Shown: positions 1 to 7,966 of the stretch, piece after piece
Numbering within the stretch: the stretch's first letter is position 1
How the letters are laid out: the number at the start of each line of letters is the position of its first letter
Source of the DNA: WFZT01 sp964398355
GTDB taxonomy: Bacteria; Hydrothermota; Hydrothermia; B15-G9; WFZT01
Reading direction: 5' to 3'
DNA length: 64,000 bases
Assembly (NCBI GenBank): GCA_964398355.1
Contig: CAYNMM010000047.1
Location: 1 to 64,000 of the forward strand
The notes under the pieces: model-generated
Database searches by the model: none
What the model was told of the DNA's origin: nothing
Seen by the model: only the letters and a program-made list of their open reading frames with translations
Program-made: the position numbers and the translations under genes

Positions 1-279
1 TATATCTCTGGTATAAATTCTTTTTCTTCCTCTCTTTGAGGTAGAGGTTTTTGTGATGTCTGCTTTGAGGATAACATTTCCTTTCCTTGTTATGGTTTTA
101 TTGTGGGTGTTCAGGAGGTAAATGATGTATTTTCTTGAGTACCCTGTAATGATTTGTAGGTCGTTGAGTATGAGTGTTTTTTCTTTTTTAGAGGCTTTTT
201 TATACAGTTTTTGGTTGGCGGAGATTATGATTTTCTTTTGTTTGGGATTAAGGTTATAATATGGTATAACAGCATTCAT
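1..279 (-). CDS. Transposase N-terminal fragment, cut by the window edge
   Basis: The minus strand reads open from an ATG at 279 to base 1 (93 codons) with no stop, so the gene continues off the left edge. GGAGG lies 8 nt upstream of the ATG. The protein is very lysine-rich. Residues about 24-57 (KLYKKASKKEKTLILND, then ITGYSRKYIIYLL) and the later KRGRKRIYTRDI resemble the N-terminal helix-turn-helix of rve/DDE-type transposases of the IS1202/ISNCY kind, which share a K-ILDEF-TGY-RKYA-LL and RGR-Y pattern. The catalytic DDE domain would lie outside the window. The family assignment comes from memory of the motif. Confidence 0.6.
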   Translation of the reverse strand, partial: MNAVIPYYNLNPKQKKIIISANQKLYKKASKKEKTLILNDLQIITGYSRKYIIYLLNTHNKTITRKGNVILKADITKTSTSKRGRKRIYTRDI

Positions 280-334
280 GGGGAGCTCCTCCTTTTGATT
301 TGGGTTATTGATCAAAAACCCTTTGGAGCTCCCC
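280..334. repeat. Inverted repeat in front of the transposase
   Basis: A 10-bp arm GGGGAGCTCC (280-289) is matched exactly by GGAGCTCCCC at 325-334, with a 35-nt loop. The arm next to the gene lies between the transposase Shine-Dalgarno and start codon, so an RNA stem here could mask translation initiation if the transcript starts upstream of 334. That would limit transposase expression from outside transcription. It could also be part of the IS end. The opposite IS end is not in the window, so the true terminal repeat cannot be identified. Confidence 0.6.
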
Positions 335-438
335 TTCCTATTTTTCACACTTTTTTGGGGAAACAATACCACCTTCGGTAAGGTTATTTTTGAGGAATAG
401 CGTGATTTTTACATCGTTATACGTTAAAATTCAGAATT

Positions 439-891
439 ATGAAAAGACTGATCTTAATTTTGGGAATAGTCGGAATAATTGTGTCATGTACCCAGATACG
501 GCAGGTCGTTGCGATCAAAGATCTAAAGATCAAATTCCTGAACGTTGAGGTTTCAAATGTTACCTGGAGTGGAGTGGATCTAAACCTGAATTTTCTTGCA
601 AAAAATCCTAATAAGGTAAATGCCATACTATCGGGATTTGTCATTGATATTTTTGCAAACAATGTAAAAGTTGGAAAAGCCACTCTGAATAAAACTTTAA
701 AAGTACCTGCAGGTGGTTCGGCTGCCTTCGCCATTCCTTTACACCTTGACTGGGACAGGCTTTCTCAATCTCTGAGCAGCGCTATCAGAAAAAAATCTGT
801 GTTATTCAAAGCTACTGGGTACGCACTTATAAGCACCCCCGTCGGGAAATTAAAGTTCAAGGTGGCAGATTATACGAGAGACATCAGATGA
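439..891 (+). CDS. LEA14-like (WHy domain) lipoprotein
   Basis: This is a 150-residue protein with a short N-terminal hydrophobic stretch ending in a lipobox-like IIVSC, so Cys17 is the likely lipidation site. The rest is an all-beta-looking domain with the LEA type 2 pattern: alternating hydrophobics, NPNKVNAILSGFVIDIF around residues 56-70, and KVPAGGSAAFAIPLHLDW. LEA14/WHy domains bind hydrophobic or protein partners and are linked to desiccation or stress in other organisms; the role here is unknown. The ATG at 439 has no Shine-Dalgarno. A TAAAAT box at 425-430 ends 8 nt before it, which suggests a leaderless transcript. It stands alone, upstream of plsY. Confidence 0.65.
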   Translation: MKRLILILGIVGIIVSCTQIRQVVAIKDLKIKFLNVEVSNVTWSGVDLNLNFLAKNPNKVNAILSGFVIDIFANNVKVGKATLNKTLKVPAGGSAAFAIPLHLDWDRLSQSLSSAIRKKSVLFKATGYALISTPVGKLKFKVADYTRDIR

Positions 892-996
892 TTCCATCAT
901 CTGTCCAATTATAAAATCGTATCAATGATGGGCGGAAACCTTTATTAATGCTACTTTGACGTAGATTTTTTCGAATTAAGGTCTTATACTTCATGT

Positions 997-1626
997 GTGC
1001 TGGCTATCGTTGTTGGTTATTTAATAGGAAGTATTCCATTCTCTTACATATTGCCAAAATTTTTGCGGGGTGTAGACGTTAGAAAGGTGGGAACTGGTAA
1101 CGTAGGAGGTTCAAACGCTATTCGAAACGCTGGAGTAATTGTCGGCTCAATAGCTGGGACACTTGATTTTTTAAAGGGACTATTCGCAGCAATCTTAATA
1201 TCAAAGCTCGCAAATAATCCAACAACCATCAATTTTGCCCTTCTTATGATTGTGGTGGGACATTGCTTTCCTATCTTCCTATCTTTTCATGGAGGAAGGG
1301 GAATCGCTCCAGCACTTGGCATTCTCCTTTACATTGATCAACGTCTTTTTGGCTTATTTGTTACCATTTCTATCGCCGGTATAATCTTGAAAGAAGCTGC
1401 GTTTGGAACATTTTTAGGAATCGTAATGGTACTTCCAGCGGCAAAACTTTTACATGTTGAAAGTTTTGGTGCTATTATTCTGATCACTATTTTCCTACTT
1501 TTTAGAAGAGTTACTTTTGTCTGGCAGGATTTAAAAGAAGGAAAACCTCTATTTCTTTCCATCATCAATAGGTTATTATTTGACGCACCAACTAAGAAAA
1601 AATATGAAATGATTTTGAGGAGGTGA
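997..1626 (+). CDS. plsY: Glycerol-3-phosphate acyltransferase PlsY
   Basis: A 209-residue multi-spanning inner-membrane enzyme that transfers an acyl group from acyl-phosphate to glycerol-3-phosphate, the first step of phospholipid synthesis. Family motifs are visible: GSIPFSY near residue 11, GTGNVGGSNAIRNAG at 32-46, and GHCFPIFLSFHGGRGIAPALG near 87-107. The usual GGKG glycine loop reads GGRG here, a conservative change. The partner PlsX is not in the window. The only in-frame start near the first motif is GTG at 997. It has no Shine-Dalgarno, but TATACT (985-990) ends 6 nt before it, consistent with a leaderless mRNA. The gene ends 3 nt before the acyl-CoA dehydrogenase start. Confidence 0.93.
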   Translation: MLAIVVGYLIGSIPFSYILPKFLRGVDVRKVGTGNVGGSNAIRNAGVIVGSIAGTLDFLKGLFAAILISKLANNPTTINFALLMIVVGHCFPIFLSFHGGRGIAPALGILLYIDQRLFGLFVTISIAGIILKEAAFGTFLGIVMVLPAAKLLHVESFGAIILITIFLLFRRVTFVWQDLKEGKPLFLSIINRLLFDAPTKKKYEMILRR

Positions 1627-1629
1627 GTT

Positions 1630-2775
1630 ATGAATTTTGAATTAACAGAAGAACAAAAAATGGCAAGAGATATGGCACGAGATTTTGCAGAAAAGGAAAT
1701 AAAACCTGTAGCACGTGAACTCGATAAAGAGGCCAGATTTCCGGCAGAAATAGTGAAAAAGATGGCTGAACTTGGGATGTTCGGTGTATACGTTCCAGCT
1801 GAATACGGTGGGGCTGGTATGGATGTTGTTAGCTACGCTCTAATGGTGGAAGAAATTTCCCGTGCATGCGCTGGAACGGGGGTCATTATGTCCGCACATA
1901 CATCACTTGTGGTTGATCCTATCCTTAAATATGGCACTGAGGAACAGAAGAAAAAATACCTGCCGCTCCTTGCCTCAGGTAAAGCACTTGGCGCTCATGG
2001 AATGACTGAGCCAGAAGCTGGAACCGATATAGCAGGAATAAAGACAAAAGCCGTCAAAGATGGCAAAGAATGGATCATCAATGGTCGAAAAATCTTTATC
2101 ACTAATGGCCGGGAGGCCGGAATATACCTGATTTTTGCTAAAACAGATGAAGAACTTGGGCATAAAGGGCTCTCAGCTTTCATAGTGGAGAGGGATACAC
2201 CTGGATTTTCTATAGGAAAAATTGAGCATAAATTAGGTATCAGAGCTTCATCAACTGCGGAATTAATCTTCGAGGACATGAGAGTCCCGGAAGAAAATAT
2301 GCTCGGAGAACGGGGAAAAGGATTTTATATCGCACTTGATGCATACGATGGAGGTAGAATTGGCATAGCTGCACAGGCGGTTGGTATCGCTCGCGCTGCT
2401 TTTGAAGAATCTATCGCCTATGCTAAGGAGAGAAAGCAATTTGGACGTCCAATCGCAGAATTTCAGGCCATTCAGTGGAAAATAGCTGACATGGCCATGT
2501 TAATAGAGGCCGCAAGACTCCTTTACCTTAAAGCCGCTTTCCTCAAAGACAGAGGAGAAAGCTACGTCGTTGCATCTGCTTACGCGAAACTCTTCGCCTC
2601 TGATGTGGCTATGAGAGTTACAAGAGAGGCTATCCAGGTCCATGGAGGCTATGGCTACACCGAAGACTTTGATGTTGAAAGACACTATAGAGACGCAAAA
2701 ATAACAGAAATTTATGAGGGAACTTCAGAGGCCCATAGACTGACCATCGCAAGGGCTTTTTTGAGAGGAAAGTGA
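1630..2775 (+). CDS. Acyl-CoA dehydrogenase
   Basis: A 381-residue, full-length FAD-dependent acyl-CoA dehydrogenase that introduces an alpha-beta double bond into acyl-CoA and passes electrons to electron-transfer flavoprotein. Seen in order: the N-terminal helical domain, MTEPEAGTDIAGIKTKA (beta-domain FAD contact), ERKQFGRPIAEFQAIQWK, QVHGGYGYTEDFDVERHYRD, and IYEGTSEAHRLTIAR with the short-chain-type catalytic Glu363. A strong GAGGAGG sits before the ATG at 1630, overlapping the end of plsY, so the two are co-transcribed. No complete ETF alpha/beta pair is in the window. The butyryl/short-chain class is suggested by the position of the catalytic Glu; the exact substrate is not determinable. 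Confidence 0.93.
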   Translation: MNFELTEEQKMARDMARDFAEKEIKPVARELDKEARFPAEIVKKMAELGMFGVYVPAEYGGAGMDVVSYALMVEEISRACAGTGVIMSAHTSLVVDPILKYGTEEQKKKYLPLLASGKALGAHGMTEPEAGTDIAGIKTKAVKDGKEWIINGRKIFITNGREAGIYLIFAKTDEELGHKGLSAFIVERDTPGFSIGKIEHKLGIRASSTAELIFEDMRVPEENMLGERGKGFYIALDAYDGGRIGIAAQAVGIARAAFEESIAYAKERKQFGRPIAEFQAIQWKIADMAMLIEAARLLYLKAAFLKDRGESYVVASAYAKLFASDVAMRVTREAIQVHGGYGYTEDFDVERHYRDAKITEIYEGTSEAHRLTIARAFLRGK

Positions 2776-2904
2776 ACCAAATTCCTGGACCATTTTATTA
2801 CAAGTATGGTTGTAATCTGAAATATCTTCCGTCAAGTCAAAATAAATTACTGGATCAAAAGGGAAATCAACATCGCGAAATTCAACTCCCTGTTCTAATA
2901 TTTC

Positions 2905-2955
2905 ACTTACGTGGTGGGGGGTCGCATCGAAGATGCGACCCCCCACCACGTAAGT
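2905..2955. terminator. Perfect 24-bp GC-rich hairpin after the acyl-CoA dehydrogenase
   Basis: Arm 2905-2928 and arm 2932-2955 are exact reverse complements (24 of 24), with a 3-nt GAA loop. The 5' arm carries a run of six G and the 3' arm six C. It lies 130 nt after the acyl-CoA dehydrogenase stop and 40 nt before the next gene. No T-run follows, so it is not a canonical intrinsic terminator. It may stop transcription by another route or protect the mRNA 3' end. The 51-nt total and 3-nt loop match the hairpin after hutU. Confidence 0.75.
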
Positions 2956-2995
2956 CACTATATTCCACCATGATCACCTGAGGGAGGATTGTACC

Positions 2996-3880
2996 TTGCA
3001 AATTGAAAAATTAGATAAGAGTAACTGGTTAAATCTACTCGATGAGCTTGACACCTACCCCCCGTTTTACTCTCCTATCTGGCTTGAATCATACGAAAAA
3101 CTCAGAAAAAACTATAAAATCGGGGCATTTTCTGTTAAATGTGAGAACTCATTGTTCATATTTCCATACCTCAGATCGTCTATTCTAATCTTCCATGCCA
3201 TTTATAGTGGACCTCTTGGCACCTACGGAGGTCCGATTCCCATAAAAAACACTCCCCCACCTCGCTGTATTCAGCAATTTATCGACTTCCTGAAGAAGCA
3301 TTTCGTCAAAATAGTTATAAACTTCGACCCATTTAATAAACTCCAGTCGTTTCCATTTAGTGGATTTAAAAAAATCGAGGGATTTACACATGTGATTGAT
3401 ATAAATAGGGATGATATTTTTACAGATACCTTTGTTAGAGGTGCCAAAAAGGCCACAAAAGAAGGAGTCATCGTCATTAACTCACCTGATTTTATCGATG
3501 ATTTTGTCAACGAATTCTTTAAGAGGAGGGATTGGGTGGATAAAAGACTCTATGGTAAAGATTTCTTTTTTAAGGAGTTGTTAGAAAAGAATATGGCAAG
3601 ATTATACACAGCAATCTTCAAAGCCCGGCCAGTTGCCCATGTCTTTTTGATCTTAGGAAAAAAATATGCCTTTTATCACTATGGGGTTTCAGATAGGAAA
3701 TTCTTACATCTAAGACCCAACAATTTGCTCCATGTCAAAATCGTAGAGGACCTGAAAACTATGGGATTCAAATACTATAATCTTGGTTCGAGTACCGGAC
3801 TACAAGGAGTTGAAGAATTCAAAAGACGTATGGGCGCCAAAAAGTTTTCCACAACAACTCTCTTAAAAAAATTCCCATAA
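2996..3880 (+). CDS. FemAB/CelD-like GNAT-fold acyltransferase
   Basis: A 294-residue protein without signal peptide or membrane segment. The C-terminal half has the pattern of FemAB/FemX and CelD-like GNAT proteins: HVFLILGKKYAFYHYGVSD, then LRPNNLLHVKIVEDLKTMGF, KYYNLGSSTG, and GVEEFKRRMGAKK. FemAB proteins transfer amino acids from aminoacyl-tRNA to peptidoglycan precursors; CelD-like members acylate polysaccharides. Which applies here is unknown. The chosen start is TTG at 2996, 8 nt after GGGAGG (2982-2987); there is no better ATG in frame. It is a single gene flanked by the hairpin upstream and the decayed SecB-like locus downstream. Confidence 0.6.
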   Translation: MQIEKLDKSNWLNLLDELDTYPPFYSPIWLESYEKLRKNYKIGAFSVKCENSLFIFPYLRSSILIFHAIYSGPLGTYGGPIPIKNTPPPRCIQQFIDFLKKHFVKIVINFDPFNKLQSFPFSGFKKIEGFTHVIDINRDDIFTDTFVRGAKKATKEGVIVINSPDFIDDFVNEFFKRRDWVDKRLYGKDFFFKELLEKNMARLYTAIFKARPVAHVFLILGKKYAFYHYGVSDRKFLHLRPNNLLHVKIVEDLKTMGFKYYNLGSSTGLQGVEEFKRRMGAKKFSTTTLLKKFP

Positions 3881-3990
3881 CATACCTACCATAGTACTAA
3901 AATTGGTCTGATCGGGTAGATACTCATCTGTCTTGACAAAAAACTGGGTGTTCGAGAAATATTTTACCAGTAGTCATTTTCCCTTTCACT

Positions 3991-4526
3991 TTGCTGAAAA
4001 ACTCTCTTTATTTTCCCCCTCCTTGCAGCCTGACATTACTCATGAAAATTCAAAAAAATGACTCCAATATCCTCTCTCTCGATGCAAAGCATTGCAGGGA
4101 GGAGGTTATTTTGTTCATTTCATTCAAAGTGTGGAATCGCACAGGAATTGAAAATTTATACATCATTCTAAAAAACACGGGTAAAGTCAGGATAAAATGG
4201 AGGGTGACAAGATTCTCACCCACAGTGTTGAATTCACTGCCGGAGAAGAGGTTTAGAAATTACATCCTGCCATTTCTCCAGAGTATTTCTTTCGAATGGC
4301 ATTTGACAAAAACTTGACTGCGGCAAAAATTTTGATCTCAGTAAAACTTGTATACACTTACAGTGTAAAACCGGACAGGGAAATTCTGGAATTATTTTCA
4401 AAATCATCTGTTATATTGAATGCATGGCCATACCTGAGGTTCTGGACTCAAAATATTGTTCAAAGCTTTGGATGGCCAAGTTTCACTCTACCCCTTTTAA
4501 AGTTTTTACCTGAGGGAACTAAGTAA
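3991..4526 (+). pseudogene. Decayed SecB-like chaperone gene
   Basis: Two overlapping frames together look like one broken gene. The downstream frame, open from ATG 4296 to TAA 4526 (76 aa), ends with the SecB fold signature: ILISVKLVYTYSV, REILELFSKSSV, NAWPYLRFWTQNIV and GWPSFTLPLLKF. This parallels the SecB pattern of beta-strands, then a PY-R helix, then a final Pro-rich LP-N segment. The same frame continues upstream as MEGDKILTHSVEFTAGEEV from 4197 but is interrupted by TAG at 4254-4256 and by TAA at 4182. The plausible N-terminal portion lies in another frame (3991 to about 4190). So at least one nonsense and one frameshift separate it from an intact gene. The short 76-aa ORF could still be translated; calling it a pseudogene is inference. 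Confidence 0.45.
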
Positions 4527-4536
4527 ATATATCAAA

Positions 4537-5490
4537 TTAGATCTCGATAAATTTTCCAATTTTTGTATATTTTTCTCGTCTTTTTGCGATTAGCTCATCT
4601 GGAGGGAGTGTAAGAAGTTCGGGCAAAGTGTTAATTAAAACTTCTTTTATCTTTGCCGCAGTCCATTCGATATCATTATGTGCGCCCCCAAGGGGCTCCT
4701 CAATTATCCCATCTATGATTTCGAATGATAGTAAATCCTGGGCCGTGAGTTTGAGAGCTTCTGCAGCGCGGGGAGCCTGCTTGCCATCCCTCCACAAAAT
4801 TGACGCACAGCCCTCTGGAGAAATCACTGAATAAATTGTGTACTGCAGGGCAAAAACCTTATCACCAAGAGCAATGGCGAGGGCACCACCTGAACCACCT
4901 TCCCCGATTACAACTGTAATCATCGGTGTTTTCAGCGAAAGCATAACCTTCAGGTTCTCGGCTATTGCAAAAGCCTGTCCCCTTTCTTCAGCCCCTACAC
5001 CGGGATATGCCCCCGGAGTATCTACAAATGTTAAAACTGGCAGACCAAATTTCTCAGCAAGGAGCATCAGCCTCTTTGCCTTTCTGTAGCCCTCTGGATG
5101 TGGCATCCCAAAATTCCTATAAATTTTTTCCTTCGTATCTCTACCCTTCTCCTGACCTATCACCATTACCCTGTAATTTTCGAGGGTGGCGATCCCTGCA
5201 ATTATTGATGGATCATCTCTAAAATTCCTGTCCCCATGGAGCTCAATAAAATCTTTAAACAGAAGATGAATATAATCGATAAAATGTGGTCTTTCAGGAT
5301 GTCTTGCTATCTGAACAATCTGCCAGCGAGTTAAATTCTTGTAAACCTTTTCCTTCAATCTCAGGGCACGCTCTTCAAGTGCCCTTAGCTCATTTTCAAG
5401 TTCAGGAGATTCTTTAACTTTACTTTTCAATTCATTTATCTTTTTCTCGACTTCGTATATGGGTCTTTCAAAGTCAAGTAATCTTTTCAT
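4537..5490 (-). CDS. accA: Acetyl-CoA carboxylase carboxyltransferase subunit alpha
   Basis: A 317-residue AccA, the usual family length. With AccD it transfers carboxyl from biotin carboxyl carrier protein to acetyl-CoA to make malonyl-CoA. Seen: the N-terminal coiled helical region (residues about 1-50), GMPHPEGYRKAKRLMLLAEK, FVDTPGAYPGVGAEERGQ, and GEGGSGGALAIALGDKVF, which form the crotonase-like oxyanion and CoA-binding elements. The ATG at 5490 overlaps the stop of the upstream porin-like gene (ATGA), so it is translationally coupled at the end of the rsmG-parA-parB-porV operon. accD is not in the window. Confidence 0.96.
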   Translation of the reverse strand: MKRLLDFERPIYEVEKKINELKSKVKESPELENELRALEERALRLKEKVYKNLTRWQIVQIARHPERPHFIDYIHLLFKDFIELHGDRNFRDDPSIIAGIATLENYRVMVIGQEKGRDTKEKIYRNFGMPHPEGYRKAKRLMLLAEKFGLPVLTFVDTPGAYPGVGAEERGQAFAIAENLKVMLSLKTPMITVVIGEGGSGGALAIALGDKVFALQYTIYSVISPEGCASILWRDGKQAPRAAEALKLTAQDLLSFEIIDGIIEEPLGGAHNDIEWTAAKIKEVLINTLPELLTLPPDELIAKRREKYTKIGKFIEI

Positions 5491-6338
5491 ATCGAAAGTT
5501 TCAAATTAAGTGTTTTAACTGAACCAAGTCCTGAATCGATGGGTCTGATTCCCGCCATTATACTTACAAAAGACCTCCTTAACTCTATAGTTAAGATCAA
5601 AGGTGATACTCCACTACCAGTTTCATAGCCAGCTCCCACTTTTAGAAAATCAAATGCATCATACTTTACTTCAAAGAAATTTCTCACATCTCCTGTGCTT
5701 AAATTACTCAATGCTCCTTCGTAGGTAACAACTTTAGAGAAATTCCACGAAAAATTAAATTTTCTAAAATTGTAGGACATCCCAAAATTTCCCAATATTG
5801 GTGCTCTATAAACAAGATCGCTGAAGCCTGTTTTGAACCCGATATTTTCAAAGGACACACCAGCCCTCAATCCCTCTATCCTGTGGGGCTGATAAAGTAG
5901 ACCTACTGTCATATAGAAACCATGAACCGAGTTGTAAAGTATGGTTTCCTCAAAATACTGAAGCATGAGACCAAATTTAACCTCAGGATCAATTTGGAAA
6001 CTTCTCCCAATTTTCACCTCATAAGCGTAGGGATTAAAGTAGGTCTTCGTAAGATCATCGGGAGTATTTCCGTGATATTCAAATTTACCGAATCTATAGT
6101 AATTAATAGCAAAACCAAAATTGTTCCAGTTGAATTGAAAAGTGGAAATGGTTGCATCAGAAATCCAATCTTTCTGGGCAAAGAGGAATGACCTCTGACG
6201 AGTCAAACCCGCTGGATTTCTATTAATGGAAGCTACCCCTGTATCCGTGGCTACCGGGATGGTGTAGTATGGTTCCACATTAAGAAAATCGTAAGCAGGG
6301 GCAATATTCAACAAAACACTAAGAAAAATCCCGATCAT
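5487..6338 (-). CDS. PorV/PorQ-family outer-membrane beta-barrel protein
   Basis: A 283-residue protein with a short N-terminal signal (MIGIFLSVLLNIAPAYDFL). An early VASINRNPAGLTRQR segment matches the conserved NPAGL motif of the PorV/PorQ and UPF0164 families. Many alternating amphipathic strands and aromatic-rich turns follow (NWNNFGFAINYYRFGKFEY, YMTVGLLYQPHR, SYNFRKFNFSWNFSK), and the chain ends in a hydrophobic residue. Outer-membrane location is inferred. In Bacteroidetes such proteins serve type IX secretion or act as general porins. AGGAGG lies 5 nt before the ATG at 6338. It sits between parB and accA in one operon, an association with no obvious functional logic. Confidence 0.7.
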   Translation of the reverse strand: MIGIFLSVLLNIAPAYDFLNVEPYYTIPVATDTGVASINRNPAGLTRQRSFLFAQKDWISDATISTFQFNWNNFGFAINYYRFGKFEYHGNTPDDLTKTYFNPYAYEVKIGRSFQIDPEVKFGLMLQYFEETILYNSVHGFYMTVGLLYQPHRIEGLRAGVSFENIGFKTGFSDLVYRAPILGNFGMSYNFRKFNFSWNFSKVVTYEGALSNLSTGDVRNFFEVKYDAFDFLKVGAGYETGSGVSPLILTIELRRSFVSIMAGIRPIDSGLGSVKTLNLKLSI

Positions 6339-6346
6339 TTCTCCTC

Positions 6347-7192
6347 CTAAATTTCGATTTCTTCACCTATTAAATTTTTTAGAAATTCTTTAAGCTCATC
6401 CTTATTTTTAAATTCTATACTCAATCTGCTTTTCCCTCCGGGATCAAATTTTATCTTTACCCTATACTTTAACTTTTCAGTGAGTAGTTTTGAAATAATA
6501 CGGGAAGTTTGTCGATCTTTGGACTCTCTTTTTTTAGACTTTGATTTCTCTTTTCTCACAAGTTCCTCAATTTGTCTCGAGTTGAGATTCTTCTCAACAA
6601 TAATCCTTGCAATTTTTATTTGTTTATCGCGAGGAAGACCAATCAGTGGACGAGCCTGTCCTTCTGTGAGCTTTCCACTGTGTATCAAGTTTTTGACGTA
6701 ATCGTCAAGCTGTAGCAGCCTTAGTGTATTTGCAACAGCCGATCGACTTCTTCCGATTTTCTTTGCAATTTCATCCTGTGTTAGTCCAAACCTATCCTTT
6801 AATAATTGGTATCCTATCGCCAGCTCGAGTGGATTCAAATCCTTTCTGTCCAGGTTTTCCACAAGCGCTATTTCCAGTGCTCCATTGTCATCTATTTCAA
6901 TAACACGGGCAGGGATTCTCTCTATCCCAGCCTTTTTAGCTGCACGCCACCTGCGCTCACCCGCTATTAGCTGGTATTTATCCTTAATTTTTCTAACTAT
7001 AACCGGTTGGAGCACACCCCTTTTCTTAATAGAGTCTGCAAGGGAATTAATTTCATCTTCAGAAAAAACAAATCTCGGTTGCAATGGATTAGGCTCAATC
7101 TCTTCTACACTGAGTAACAAAATCTCCTCTGTATTGACGACCTCATCCGAAATTAGGGCATCAAGCCCTCTACCCAATACTTTCTTTCCCAT
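6347..7192 (-). CDS. parB: Chromosome-partitioning protein ParB
   Basis: A 281-residue ParB/Spo0J, the CTP-dependent clamp that loads at parS and spreads to organise the origin. Residues 1-30 form the flexible N-terminus that contacts ParA (KKVLGRGLDALI). The CTP-binding core carries IEPNPLQPRF and GERRWRA (78-84) followed by ENLDRKDLNPLELA. A helix-turn-helix (LTQDEIAKKIGRSRSAVANT, about 135-155) reads parS. The C-terminal about 60 residues form the lysine-rich dimerisation domain. AAGGAG lies before the ATG at 7192, within the 3' end of parA. A perfect parS site is 790 bp upstream at 7979-7994. Confidence 0.96.
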   Translation of the reverse strand: MGKKVLGRGLDALISDEVVNTEEILLLSVEEIEPNPLQPRFVFSEDEINSLADSIKKRGVLQPVIVRKIKDKYQLIAGERRWRAAKKAGIERIPARVIEIDDNGALEIALVENLDRKDLNPLELAIGYQLLKDRFGLTQDEIAKKIGRSRSAVANTLRLLQLDDYVKNLIHSGKLTEGQARPLIGLPRDKQIKIARIIVEKNLNSRQIEELVRKEKSKSKKRESKDRQTSRIISKLLTEKLKYRVKIKFDPGGKSRLSIEFKNKDELKEFLKNLIGEEIEI

Positions 7193-7934
7193 TTAATATC
7201 TCCTTTGCGAGACTTAAATAGTCTTTCGCCCCCTGAGAACTGGGGGAATACACACCAACAGGCCTACCAAAACTTGGGGACTCTGCAATCCTGACACTGC
7301 GATGAATAAGACTTCTGTAGACCTTCTTCCCGAAAAATCTTCTTACTTCACTTTCTACCTGGCTTGATAGATTTAGACGTCGATCATACATTGTCAGGAG
7401 AAAACCCTCAATTTTTAATTCTGGATTGTAACTTTGCTTAATTTTTTTTAAAGTTTTTAGCAACTGACCGAGCCCTTCGAGAGCATAATACTCGCACTGT
7501 ACAGGTATCAAAACACTCTTTGCCGCCGTGAGAGCAATTACTGTCAAAAGTCCGAGAGATGGAGGAGTATCGATAAAAACAAAATCAAAGCCTTTCAATT
7601 CATCAATTTTTTCTTTTAAAACTTTATACCATCCTTTTCTATCCCTCAACTCTACATCTGCTCCAACGAGATCAGTGGTAGATGGAACAATGTACAAGTT
7701 CTCATAACTGCTTCTAAGGATGGCATCGTTGAGTTTTAATTCGTCATCAATAAGTACATCATAAATCGTAATTTCAGGGTCTCTTATACCCAATCCGCTC
7801 GTAGCATTAGCTTGAGGATCCATATCTACAACAAGAACTTGATTGCCAAGTTGAGAAAGGTAATAGGAGAGATTTATAGCTGTTGTGGTCTTTCCAACTC
7901 CACCCTTCTGGTTGGAAATTGAAATAATCTTCAT
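7170..7934 (-). CDS. parA: Chromosome-partitioning ATPase ParA (Soj)
   Basis: A deviant-Walker ATPase of 254 residues that forms DNA-bound dimers and moves ParB-parS complexes. Visible motifs: QKGGVGKTTTAINLS with signature Lys at position 10 and P-loop Lys15, VDMDPQANATSGLG, and FDFVFIDTPPSLGLLTVIAL. The start is placed at the ATG at 7934, where the family consensus begins (MKIISISNQKGG); a TTG at 7970 in the same frame would add 12 unusual residues. It overlaps parB by 23 nt at its 3' end and starts 33 nt downstream of the rsmG stop. Confidence 0.96.
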   Translation of the reverse strand: MKIISISNQKGGVGKTTTAINLSYYLSQLGNQVLVVDMDPQANATSGLGIRDPEITIYDVLIDDELKLNDAILRSSYENLYIVPSTTDLVGADVELRDRKGWYKVLKEKIDELKGFDFVFIDTPPSLGLLTVIALTAAKSVLIPVQCEYYALEGLGQLLKTLKKIKQSYNPELKIEGFLLTMYDRRLNLSSQVESEVRRFFGKKVYRSLIHRSVRIAESPSFGRPVGVYSPSSQGAKDYLSLAKEILNGKESIG

Positions 7935-7966
7935 GGCTGGAATTATAATGTCGGCCCTTTTCAGGT

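Noticed and set aside
2725..2958. Minus-strand frame of 77 codons over the end of the acyl-CoA dehydrogenase and the hairpin
   Set aside because: It begins inside the perfect hairpin, has no Shine-Dalgarno, and runs antisense into a conserved gene; the frame is most likely chance.
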